A stretch of 64,000 bases of DNA, from positions 62,001-126,000 of the forward strand of contig CAJXNP010000006.1 of assembly GCA_913057175.1 (NCBI GenBank), in the 5' to 3' direction. The position numbers were made by a program, and so were the translations under genes. A model generated the notes under the pieces. The model was not told where the DNA came from and made no database searches. It was given only the letters and a program-made list of their open reading frames with translations. Below are positions 23,707 to 31,901 of the stretch, one piece after another; position 1 is the first letter of the stretch; every line of letters begins with the position of its first letter. The DNA comes from an uncultured Cytophagales bacterium (lineage in GTDB: Bacteria > Bacteroidota > Bacteroidia > Cytophagales > Cyclobacteriaceae).

Positions 23707-25395
23707 TCAATAGCCGGCAGCCTGCCCATCTTTTCGTGATTCAGATGCACCGTAATAGACACCATTTTTGAGCATAATGGCCTGATATCCGCCATAAATA
23801 CCTTTATGCATTCGTATCTGGTGGCCTTTGTCCATCAGCTGGCGAATGGTTTCATACTCAAATCCGGATTCCAGGTAAGTGTCTCCGACTGTGTCCTTAT
23901 GTCCATCGTAATAAATCGTTCCCTGGTGAAAAATCCTGGGAGCATCTCCTGCTTCCTGCAAGTTCATGCCAAAATCGATCAGGTTCATAATAATCTGGAC
24001 GTGTCCCTGAGGTTGCATACTGCCCCCCATCAATCCGAAACTGATGAAGGGTGATCCATCTTTGGTTACGAATGCCGGAATAATGGTGTGGAAAGGTCTT
24101 TTTCCTGGGGCATATTGATTGATGTGGCCTTTTTCCATTACGAATCCTCCTCCTCGGTTTTGCAGGGCAAACCCAAGACCTCTGGGAACTTCCATTGAAC
24201 CAAACAAGCTGTATAAACTTTGAATAAAGGAGATCATATTTCCTTCACTATCAGCAACTGTCAGGTAAATGGTATGATCGCCTACAGGTATTCCCGGATG
24301 ATAAATTCCCGCGACATCCGGATCGATCAATTTTCTTCTTTCAGCTGCATATTCTTTTGCCAGCAATCCTTCAATAGGAAGGGTGTTGAATTCGGGATCC
24401 CCATAATATTTGGCCTGGTCCTCATAAGCAAGCTTTTTCGCCTCAAGGAAATGGTGGATATGTTCAGGTGTTCCATATCGCAAGCTTGCCATATCAAATC
24501 CCTCCAAAATATTCAAGATTTGCAAAACAGTCATTCCCTGACCATTGGGAGGTAATTCCCACACATCATATCCACGATAATTAACTGAGACCGGATCAAC
24601 CCATTCCGGTTTGTTTTTCTTCAGATCTTCTTTGGTCAGGAAGCCTCCTACAGCCTTCATGTGAGTCTCGATTGCCGTGGCTACATCACCTTCATAAAAA
24701 CCAATTCTACCTTCTTTGGCTATCTTTTCCAGGGTATTGGCCAAAGCTGGATTTTGAAAGATATCTCCCTTTCGGGGAAATTGTTCGTTGTTGACAAAGT
24801 ATATCTCTTTGAAATTTGTATTTTCTGATTCCTGAATGGACTTTTCAATTTCTTTGAAATTATCCGCTGTTTCAGAAGTAATGGGGATTCCTTGCCTGGC
24901 ATATTCAATTGTTGGCATTAAAAGCTCTTCAAACGGTAGCCTGCCAAACTTTTCATGCAGGGCAAACCACCCATCCACGCAACCTGGAGTTGTGACGGAC
25001 AGTGGGCTTTCCCAATATTTCAGCCCATTATCGGTTTCTTTTTTTATGTATTCGAAAGAGAGGCTTTCAGGCGATCTACCACTTGCATTCAGCCCAAATA
25101 ATTTTTCAGATTCGGCATCCCAGACAATGGCAAACAGATCACCTCCGATCCCGTTCATTCCCGGATCTGCAAATCCCAAAAAGGCATTAGCTGCAATAGC
25201 AGCATCAATTGCTGAACCACCTTTTTTCAAGATTTCGATGGCGATTTGGGAAGCAATCGGGTGATTGGTAGCTGCCATTCCATTTCTGGCTAAAACTTCG
25301 GAACGGGTGGCAAATGATTTGCCAGATAACCTGTCTTGTGACAGAGAAATATGAAAAGTTATAATTAATATAATAGCTATTGTGATGTATTTCAT
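23707..25395 (-). CDS. Gamma-glutamyltransferase family protein
   Basis: A 562-residue exported protein (signal cleavage near FHISLSQ, residue 20). Residues near 41-70 (NHPIASQIAIEILKKGGSAIDA) and the autoprocessing site GDHTIYLTVADSEGN, with the likely nucleophile Thr375, mark the N-terminal nucleophile GGT family. The glycine pair GLMGGSMQPQGH near residue 460 shapes the active site. It should self-cleave into two subunits and hydrolyse or transfer gamma-glutamyl groups in the periplasm; the sequence is nearer YwrD-type proteins than E. coli Ggt, so glutathione may not be the substrate. Confidence 0.92.
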   Translation of the reverse strand: MKYITIAIILIITFHISLSQDRLSGKSFATRSEVLARNGMAATNHPIASQIAIEILKKGGSAIDAAIAANAFLGFADPGMNGIGGDLFAIVWDAESEKLFGLNASGRSPESLSFEYIKKETDNGLKYWESPLSVTTPGCVDGWFALHEKFGRLPFEELLMPTIEYARQGIPITSETADNFKEIEKSIQESENTNFKEIYFVNNEQFPRKGDIFQNPALANTLEKIAKEGRIGFYEGDVATAIETHMKAVGGFLTKEDLKKNKPEWVDPVSVNYRGYDVWELPPNGQGMTVLQILNILEGFDMASLRYGTPEHIHHFLEAKKLAYEDQAKYYGDPEFNTLPIEGLLAKEYAAERRKLIDPDVAGIYHPGIPVGDHTIYLTVADSEGNMISFIQSLYSLFGSMEVPRGLGFALQNRGGGFVMEKGHINQYAPGKRPFHTIIPAFVTKDGSPFISFGLMGGSMQPQGHVQIIMNLIDFGMNLQEAGDAPRIFHQGTIYYDGHKDTVGDTYLESGFEYETIRQLMDKGHQIRMHKGIYGGYQAIMLKNGVYYGASESRKDGQAAGY

Positions 25396-25456
25396 TTAAG
25401 AAAATTAATCAATTGGTTTTTTAATCTTTTATTGTTCCTTAAAATTTGTTTAATCC

Positions 25457-26008
25457 CTAATCATTTTTTGCTATCAGCGGATTCGGCCCTAACTCCTCGT
25501 ATGAAATGCTGGGCTCCGGCAGGATCCCGATCAGGTTGATGATCTCTTCGCTGCTATTGTAAAAACAATGAGGCGTGTTGGAAGGAATCCTAACGATTAC
25601 CGGACCGGTCAATTCTGTTGCTGAGTCTCCGATCATAATGGTGTAGGTGCCCTTTTGCAGAATATGCGCTTCCTCGACAGCATGAGTATGGAGAGGGGGT
25701 CCTCCACCCGGATAGGTCTCTGTCATGATCACAGAGAGATTTTCAAAGCCATAATTTCCGCCTTCCAGAATGTAGCCGAATTCTCCCGGCACATCGTAAA
25801 AATGGATCAGTTGACTTTGCTTAAACCACCGATCTTTGGGTGAAAAGGCTTTTTCAGGTTCATGAACAAAGCTTTCGGAAGGTAGGTTGAAAACAGCAGT
25901 TGTATCCGGCGCTGTTTGTGTAAGATTGACTTCCTGGTTTTTAGACTGATTTGTACAGCAAAAAATAATGAGTACAATAAGGAATTGAAAGAATATGGTG
26001 GTCTTCAT
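25457..26008 (-). CDS. Cupin-domain lipoprotein
   Basis: With the start at 26008 (MKTTIFFQFL) a lipoprotein signal ends in FCC. The remaining 160 residues hold one cupin barrel: motif 1 as PPLHTHAVEEAHILQKG and motif 2 as VRIPSNTPHCFYN, giving the His/His/Glu/His metal site. Small anchored cupins may be dioxygenases, isomerases or binding proteins; no substrate can be assigned. It is upstream of the gamma-glutamyltransferase on the same strand, 61 bp apart. Confidence 0.85.
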   Translation of the reverse strand: MKTTIFFQFLIVLIIFCCTNQSKNQEVNLTQTAPDTTAVFNLPSESFVHEPEKAFSPKDRWFKQSQLIHFYDVPGEFGYILEGGNYGFENLSVIMTETYPGGGPPLHTHAVEEAHILQKGTYTIMIGDSATELTGPVIVRIPSNTPHCFYNSSEEIINLIGILPEPSISYEELGPNPLIAKND

Positions 26009-26123
26009 TTGATGCAATTCAAAGGTGGAAGATAGTTTGTGTTAGGACTGTTGTGATTTAACCTATATTACAAACAATCCATAAAAATTGCAATTTCAAA
26101 TTAATCGGAAATGAGGCTTACAA

Positions 26124-26522
26124 TTATTTCTTTTTATAATCAGGCTTAATATCCAATAAAGGCGTGGTGTTTAAAACTTCAAGATTGGAGACCTGGAATT
26201 GGAGATCAGATAAGATTTCTACAACTTCCACATAATGAACTCCAATTGGATTGGGTCGATCAGGTGACCGGGTTGAAAAGACCCCTGTCAACGTATTTTC
26301 AGGGTTATCCCGCGGATGTACCGATAACACAGTTCGGTCTGCCAAATGCAGCCAGGTCAGTAAAATAATGGCATCTCCCTGAGACAGATCCTTTAAGGCT
26401 TCTTTGTATTCAGGGAAGATATCAATGATGGCCTTCGGAGCATTTTCGTGCTCCTGTTTTGGGCAATCTTCCCTTCTTTTTAGTTCCGAGTGGATGATTC
26501 CAATAGGTGTGACGGTAGACAT
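26124..26522 (-). CDS. TrmO-like tRNA methyltransferase, short form
   Basis: A 132-residue protein with the TsaA/TrmO (UPF0066) fold signature: PIGIIHSE at the N terminus, LTWLHLADR, and TGVFSTRSPDRPNPIG, the S-adenosylmethionine-binding loop. E. coli TrmO (235 residues) methylates the N6 of t6A37 in some tRNAs; this protein contains only the N-terminal catalytic domain, as many short homologues do, and its target is unproven. It is cytoplasmic, with no signal peptide. Neighbours do not suggest a pathway. Confidence 0.87.
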   Translation of the reverse strand: MSTVTPIGIIHSELKRREDCPKQEHENAPKAIIDIFPEYKEALKDLSQGDAIILLTWLHLADRTVLSVHPRDNPENTLTGVFSTRSPDRPNPIGVHYVEVVEILSDLQFQVSNLEVLNTTPLLDIKPDYKKK

Positions 26523-26585
26523 GTATGATAGATAATTTTAAGAGTTAAAATCTCAATTATATAAAACCGGAAATGATCATACTTT

Positions 26586-27197
26586 TCAAGGAAGGGATTT
26601 CTTTCTTTCCTGTAGGAGCATGGTTAATTTAGATTTCTTTTCGTTCCATTCCCTATCCGTAATGCTATAAAGGGCTGAGTCTCTCTTCGTGCCATTCTGC
26701 CTTAGCATATCATTCCTGACTATTCCTTCAAACTCTCCACCGATTTTTTCAATGGCTTTCCTCGATCGGACATTCTTTTCATCGGTTTTCAATTGTACCC
26801 TTTGTGTTCCTAAAGTTTCAAAACAGAATGTCAATAGCAATAATTTACATTCCAGGTTAATGGCAGTGCCCCAATAGTCCGGATGAAGCCATGTAGTGCC
26901 TATTTCCAGCTTTTTATGTTTCGGTTGAATATCCATGAATCTTGTACTCCCAATTAATTTATTGGTTTGATTTTCAATAATCACAAACGGGAAATGATTG
27001 CCTTTTTCTCTTTCCTCAAGTGAATAATCCAGGAACCATTGAAAGGTATCAGGATCACTTCCATCATATATATAATGCTCCCAAATGCGTTTTTCCTTTG
27101 ACAGTTTCTCCAGCTCGGAAAAGTGTTTTTCTCCGATAGGCAGGAGACTGACTATTTCTCCGGAAAGGGTCGTAATTGCCGGGATCCAGTTTGCCAT
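26586..27197 (-). CDS. GNAT N-acetyltransferase, RimJ/RimL type
   Basis: A 203-residue cytoplasmic protein with the RimJ/RimL-like GNAT layout: IWEHY near residue 38, IGSTRFMDI, the LEIGTTWLHPDYWGTAIN acetyl-CoA region and VQLKTDEKNVRSRKAIEKIGGEFEG, which is the family's most conserved block. It acetylates an amino group of a protein or small molecule; the substrate is not predictable. It precedes the TrmO-like gene by 63 bp on the same strand. Confidence 0.9.
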   Translation of the reverse strand: MANWIPAITTLSGEIVSLLPIGEKHFSELEKLSKEKRIWEHYIYDGSDPDTFQWFLDYSLEEREKGNHFPFVIIENQTNKLIGSTRFMDIQPKHKKLEIGTTWLHPDYWGTAINLECKLLLLTFCFETLGTQRVQLKTDEKNVRSRKAIEKIGGEFEGIVRNDMLRQNGTKRDSALYSITDREWNEKKSKLTMLLQERKKSLP

Positions 27198-27350
27198 GTT
27201 AGATAGATGATTTAGTTTGAAAAATGTAATATTTTTTTACCAAATGTGGAAATGTATTTAGAGTAAGGAAGAAAATACAGTGTTTATTTAATCCCACAAT
27301 TCGATTTGAAAAATAATAGTGTTCCTTAAAAATTAAGGGCAGGACGAATG

Positions 27351-28427
27351 TTACTTTAATAAAGCGCTGTACAGACTAAAATTAAAACTATTAACGATGT
27401 CTGTTTCAAGTGAGTAAATCAATTCGGAACATTCATAATCTATAACCATTTCATAGATTCCATCAACATTAAATTCAGTATTGATGAATTCTTCTCCGGA
27501 CTCAATATCAACGGCTGCTAAAACGATTATATTGTTTCCGGTAGTTGGGTCAATAGCATCAGAACTTTTTGTAAAGACAAACTTGTTGCAATAAATATGA
27601 TAAGTTGAGGAATTAATGTAAGAGTCATATGGTATTGCCCTTAAGATTTCACCCATATATAAATCCGAAATTGTCACCACACCAGACAGGCTATTAACAT
27701 CATGGGTTACGCTGATCAATTTATCATCACCAGAATAAATTTTAGGATACATATAATCGTTACCGGAGTCCAAATACATTGAATCATAGGAACTGGGATC
27801 AAAGAAATATCTCACATATTCGCTTGCATACTGATTTTCCTGATAAAGCATTAATAGCTTTTTTGATTCAGGCAAGTAAATAAGTGGAGTTCCCTTAGCC
27901 GGAAGATTTTCTGTGTTTCCATTGAAGTCAGTCATTTGCAAGATATACTCACTCATGTCTATGTCGATGGTATCTATAGGAAATGAATTAAATATCTCGT
28001 CTTCACCTATTATAAAATCAGATCTGATTAATCCTTCCGCTAATTTTTCGACGTTACCGGTTTGAATTTCATATTTGTAAAGAGACGTGGATAAACTATT
28101 ACAATCATTTATCGGAAATGAGCAGGAGGTTGTAATGTAAATCAAATTTTTATCTGTTCTATACTCATGAATATTTGCATAGTCACCCGCTGGAGGGCCA
28201 AAAATTTTAGTGTTAACTTTTGTTTCATAATTGTATGCATATATTCCGGAAGGATTTTGAAAATAGATTTCCTTCTTCATGTGATTGATATGCATATTAA
28301 TAGCATCACCTAATTCGGTTAAGAAATTTCCCTTAAGTATTTCAGTTCCCGATGGTTCAGTTGAATCTTCCTTGCAGGAGTATAGAACTACTAAAGCTAC
28401 TACCACAAAAATTTTTAAATAATTCAC
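27351..28427 (-). CDS. Lipoprotein with possible beta-propeller fold
   Basis: A 358-residue lipoprotein (LYSC, Cys18). The mature part is rich in beta-strand pairs with recurring aromatic-Tyr and Asp turns (GIYAYNYETK, SLYKYEIQTGNV, EDEIFNSFPID), which reads like a WD40/TolB-type propeller that summarises bound ligands, but no repeat motif is clean enough to name. Cys pairs (CSFPINDC) may form a disulfide. No neighbours on the same strand suggest a partner. I do not recognise the family. Confidence 0.7.
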   Translation of the reverse strand: MNYLKIFVVVALVVLYSCKEDSTEPSGTEILKGNFLTELGDAINMHINHMKKEIYFQNPSGIYAYNYETKVNTKIFGPPAGDYANIHEYRTDKNLIYITTSCSFPINDCNSLSTSLYKYEIQTGNVEKLAEGLIRSDFIIGEDEIFNSFPIDTIDIDMSEYILQMTDFNGNTENLPAKGTPLIYLPESKKLLMLYQENQYASEYVRYFFDPSSYDSMYLDSGNDYMYPKIYSGDDKLISVTHDVNSLSGVVTISDLYMGEILRAIPYDSYINSSTYHIYCNKFVFTKSSDAIDPTTGNNIIVLAAVDIESGEEFINTEFNVDGIYEMVIDYECSELIYSLETDIVNSFNFSLYSALLK

Positions 28428-28706
28428 GATTTGGGGTGCTAAGTATAGAAATAAATATACTTATTTCTAAGCTCAAAATCACTGAAGAAGAAGCCTTAAA
28501 TTAAATTTTTGTAGGATTGTTATCACTATAATTTTTAATGGATCTTCTTTGATGTATTCACTTGAAAGTACAGTTAAACCAATATAAAATATTCATTAAA
28601 TAATGATGTTGCCAATTGGATCATAGAGAAAATGGTTTAAATTTAAAATGAAGGATTGGAATTTGTTTCAACACCCTTCCAAAGCATTACTCAAACTAAA
28701 CCAACC

Positions 28707-29246
28707 ATGAAAGCTCTATCAATCGGAATCAAAGCCTTTATTCTATGGGCAGCGCCTTCCACCTATTACTATGTTTGCAAAATCCAGGGATTTTGCGCAG
28801 AAGAAGAGACAGCGATCGTAAAGGTTGAACCTGAAATAAAAGGACCTGAAGAAACACCAATTGATACTGTGATCGGTGAGGAAGTTGTGCATTTGCCCGT
28901 TCCCGAAACATTCACCCTTTACCACGATTTCGATGTAGTGATATTTCTGGATGACCCGGGGTACAATGGTTTTTGCAATGAATTGAAAAGCTTTCTTGAT
29001 AACGACCCAAATGCAAACGTGCTCATAAACGGGTATACAGATAGCAAAGGATCGAACGAATATAATTACGGATTAGGTGAAAAGAGGGCAAAATATGTCG
29101 AGACAGATTTGAAAAACAAAGGATTGCCACCCACTCTTCTCCGTACCAACTCAATGGGCGAATCAAGTCCTGTTTCAGATAATTCTACAGAAGAAGGAAG
29201 GGCAAAAAACAGACGTACTACCATAACAATTCAAGCCAATAACTAA
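28707..29246 (+). CDS. Membrane-anchored OmpA-domain protein
   Basis: I start at the ATG at 28707; a TTG at 28656 would add 17 unlikely residues. The 179-residue protein has a short hydrophobic N terminus (IGIKAFILWAAP), a linker rich in Glu/Pro/Val, and a C-terminal OmpA-like peptidoglycan-binding domain: VLINGYTDSKGSNEYN, LGEKRAKYVETDL and NRRTTITIQ. It should sit in the envelope and hold peptidoglycan. The gene is 12 bp upstream of the triple-HhH protein, and the two are probably one operon and act together. Confidence 0.87.
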   Translation: MKALSIGIKAFILWAAPSTYYYVCKIQGFCAEEETAIVKVEPEIKGPEETPIDTVIGEEVVHLPVPETFTLYHDFDVVIFLDDPGYNGFCNELKSFLDNDPNANVLINGYTDSKGSNEYNYGLGEKRAKYVETDLKNKGLPPTLLRTNSMGESSPVSDNSTEEGRAKNRRTTITIQANN

Positions 29247-29258
29247 AGAACAAATACT

Positions 29259-30407
29259 ATGAAATTACCAATCATTTTTGCTGCAAGTTCAGCAAGTGGT
29301 GCAGCAATCGAAATAATCGTCATGTTGCTTGTAGCTGCTATCATCGGATTTTTAACTGCCTATTTTTATTACCGGTCAAAATGGAAAAATGGTGCAGTTG
29401 ATCAAGCTGATGTTGATAGCCTGCGATCAGAAAATTCACGACTGGAGAAGGAACTCGTAGGTGTAAGGGAATTATATAAAAAAGCGGTTGCTGAAATTGA
29501 TGACACCATGGTGGAATTGAAAAATACGAAGGATGAGCTGGAAGAAAAGGATGAGGTATTGGTTCGGATTGCCTCCCGAAAACACCTGTTGAACTATGAT
29601 AGCTTCGGAACGGCGAGTGAAGAAGAAAAAGACGACCTGAAAATGATTGGTGGAATCGGGCCATTTATTGAAACGAAACTTCATGCCCTCGATATTTACA
29701 CCTTCAGGCAAATTTCCCGCTTTGATGAGGAAGATATAAAAACCGTTACGGAGGCCATAGAGTTTTTCCCGGGAAGGATTGAACGGGACCATTGGGTGGA
29801 ACAGGCCACAGAACTTGTTCATTCCCATGGAAAAGAAACAGATGTGCTGGCAAATATCCGGAAGAAAAAATCATTGATTAATTTTGACCGTATTGGTGTA
29901 TCCAAAAAAGAAGATGCCGATGACCTGACAGTGATCAGCGGAATTGGTGGTTTCATTCAGAAGAAATTGAATGCATTGGACATTTATACCTATCAGCAAA
30001 TAGCCAATTTTAACAAAGAAGATGAAGAAATTGTCACCAAAGCTATCGAATTTTTCCCGGGTCGGATAGAACGGGATGAATGGGTGGCCCAGGCAAAAGA
30101 GTTGTCCTATAGTGGTGGGGACAGGACGGAACTTTTTGAAAGAATGAAGCAGCGGAAACATAAAATCAATTATTCTGTTATTGGGGTCGCCCATCGTGAA
30201 GATGCAGATGATCTGACGGCAATAAGTGGAATTGGTGATTTTATACAGGAAAAATTAAATGCCATTGATATTTATACTTTTGAGCAGATAAGCCGCTTTA
30301 CTGCAGTTGAAGAAGAAACTGTTACTGAGGTTATAGAATTTTTTCCCGGACGGATCAAGCGGGATAAGTGGGTGGCACAGTCAAAGAAATTGGCCGCAAA
30401 AAAATGA
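29259..30407 (+). CDS. Membrane protein with three tandem HhH-like repeats
   Basis: Residues 17-38 form a transmembrane helix (EIIVMLLVAAIIGFLTAYF), residues 50-105 a coiled coil, and the rest three repeats of about 95 residues starting near 103, 198 and 294. Each repeat has IxGIGxFIxxKLxAxDIYT followed by ITFFPGRIxRDxWV-type ends (EFFPGRIERD). The GIG core is a helix-hairpin-helix-like fold seen singly at the C terminus of Bacteroidota proteins often misannotated as ribosomal L21-like. Three copies in one chain are unusual. HhH motifs bind DNA without sequence preference, so a membrane-tethered nucleoid link or a protein scaffold is possible. Operon with the OmpA gene. Confidence 0.82.
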   Translation: MKLPIIFAASSASGAAIEIIVMLLVAAIIGFLTAYFYYRSKWKNGAVDQADVDSLRSENSRLEKELVGVRELYKKAVAEIDDTMVELKNTKDELEEKDEVLVRIASRKHLLNYDSFGTASEEEKDDLKMIGGIGPFIETKLHALDIYTFRQISRFDEEDIKTVTEAIEFFPGRIERDHWVEQATELVHSHGKETDVLANIRKKKSLINFDRIGVSKKEDADDLTVISGIGGFIQKKLNALDIYTYQQIANFNKEDEEIVTKAIEFFPGRIERDEWVAQAKELSYSGGDRTELFERMKQRKHKINYSVIGVAHREDADDLTAISGIGDFIQEKLNAIDIYTFEQISRFTAVEEETVTEVIEFFPGRIKRDKWVAQSKKLAAKK

Positions 30408-30425
30408 TCGGAGTTTCCAACTGGT

Positions 30426-31220
30426 TTATCTGATTCCCCTAATCTTTTTCAATAGTTCTTTGTCGGGTTCAATGTACTTGAGTTTGTTGATCTTCTCGGC
30501 CACCGAACCCATTTCACCAAGCCTCACAAAGAAAAACACGAATCTGATGAAAGGTCCTGGTTTGGTTATTAAAGCTGCTTTCAGGGCTACCTTTTTATCA
30601 CGCGTAAGGATATGTTCCTGCCAGTTATCGAATTCGATCAGGGAAATGCTTTCCGCAAATCTCCAGGCGCCATCGCGGGCTAACTTCATGCTAAAATCTA
30701 CCAGAAGGTCGTCGATCTTTCCGGATAATTTCAGGATCCATTTTAGGGCCGGCCAGATAGCGGATAGGTTGTTCTGTACTTCTCCCACAAGTGAAGCAAG
30801 GATCTCGTTGATCTTATTGAAATCGTCCAGCAGGTCAGCAATTTTCTTCTCCCTGCAAATATCAGCCGCCGCAATTCCCAGGTCGAGGTTAATGTGGGCA
30901 TTGATGCCAATCAATAAATGTTGCAAAACAACAGCCCAGTAATTTTTGGATAAAACAAAGGCTTCATTCCATGATTCGGTAATATTTCCTTTCTGTTGGT
31001 GGGAATGATATGCATCGATGTATCGTTTGGCAAAGACGATGTCAAGCTGCTCCATCCGCGGACCGTCATCAAAATAATCGTTTTCAATTCCCTCCTTAAC
31101 CTTGACTGTAACGCGCTGGTAGAGCACGGCAAAATATCCTAACGCATCGTGTTTTTTTTCCGAATCAAGAATGATCTTGTCCAGTTCCGAAATGACGTCA
31201 TCGATGGATTGAAGCTCCAT
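30426..31220 (-). CDS. DUF5995 family protein
   Basis: A 264-residue cytoplasmic, helical protein. The segment VVLQHLLIGINAHINLDLGIAA near residue 98 is the hallmark I associate with DUF5995, with an early YQRVTVKVKEGI block. No catalytic motif is obvious beyond the conserved Asn-Ala-His. Function unknown. It converges on the HhH protein gene with 18 bp between stops, and it has its own upstream region of about 240 bp. Confidence 0.8.
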   Translation of the reverse strand: MELQSIDDVISELDKIILDSEKKHDALGYFAVLYQRVTVKVKEGIENDYFDDGPRMEQLDIVFAKRYIDAYHSHQQKGNITESWNEAFVLSKNYWAVVLQHLLIGINAHINLDLGIAAADICREKKIADLLDDFNKINEILASLVGEVQNNLSAIWPALKWILKLSGKIDDLLVDFSMKLARDGAWRFAESISLIEFDNWQEHILTRDKKVALKAALITKPGPFIRFVFFFVRLGEMGSVAEKINKLKYIEPDKELLKKIRGIR

Positions 31221-31426
31221 TTTTTATTCCCGTTTGGATGAAAATAGTTGAAATATTAGGAATAGACAACTAATAAAATGACTCCAGGCCATATCAAAAC
31301 CTTCTTTGCATTTCTCAGCGACTTTCTTTGAGGAACTTTGCGGTTAAATTTTCACCACAACGAATACAAAGTTTTGGCAAAGACAACAGAGGTCAATATT
31401 AAAAGTGGTTGCTATAGATTGGTCAA

Positions 31427-31457
31427 GTCGAGCCACCACTCTGAGTGGTGGCTCGAC
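31427..31457. repeat. Perfect 15-bp palindrome of REP type
   Basis: GTCGAGCCACCACTC, one base, then the exact reverse complement, flanked by CAA and TAATTGCC. It sits 7 bp beyond the stop of the monooxygenase-like gene but has no T-run, so it is more likely a REP element than a terminator. A relative with the same TAATTGC flank lies at 33691. Confidence 0.75.
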
Positions 31458-31464
31458 TAATTGC

Positions 31465-31773
31465 CTAAAGGGAAAAGAACTCTCCCAAATGCTCTTCGCT
31501 TTCAGTAAATTTCTCACATTTTTTGTCCAATTCCTGATATTCGGTAGCAAACAGCTTTTTGAAAGATTCGTAATCCTTTTTTGATCTCCAATTATCGACG
31601 GAAATGAATTGATTTGGATAGTTGATGTCCTGATGAAGGTCGGTTAAAATAAAGCCTTTGGCCTGCCTGAATAGCTTCACCCAGTCTCCATCAGAGGCAT
31701 AGACCCTTTGAAATTCGGAGATGTAATCCTGCTTGACGGTGTACTGCCAGATGGTGGAGAAAGTTTTAGTCAT
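31465..31773 (-). CDS. Antibiotic biosynthesis monooxygenase (ABM) domain protein
   Basis: A 102-residue single-domain protein with the ABM ferredoxin-like fold pattern: TIWQYTVKQDYISEFQRVY near the N terminus and FISVDNWRSKKDYESF later. Members are small dimers that include heme-degrading and quinone monooxygenases, and many have no known activity. No cofactor site is diagnostic here. It stands alone, with a divergent M61 peptidase gene 128 bp away. Confidence 0.8.
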   Translation of the reverse strand: MTKTFSTIWQYTVKQDYISEFQRVYASDGDWVKLFRQAKGFILTDLHQDINYPNQFISVDNWRSKKDYESFKKLFATEYQELDKKCEKFTESEEHLGEFFSL

Positions 31774-31901
31774 TCTATTAAAATTATTGGTTTGTAAAAA
31801 TAATCCACTGAATAAAAAATAATGCAGCCAAACATCATATAATCGACGAATTTATCAATTCCTTCCCTTTATTTCATATTGCACTAAACATTATCAACTC
31901 A

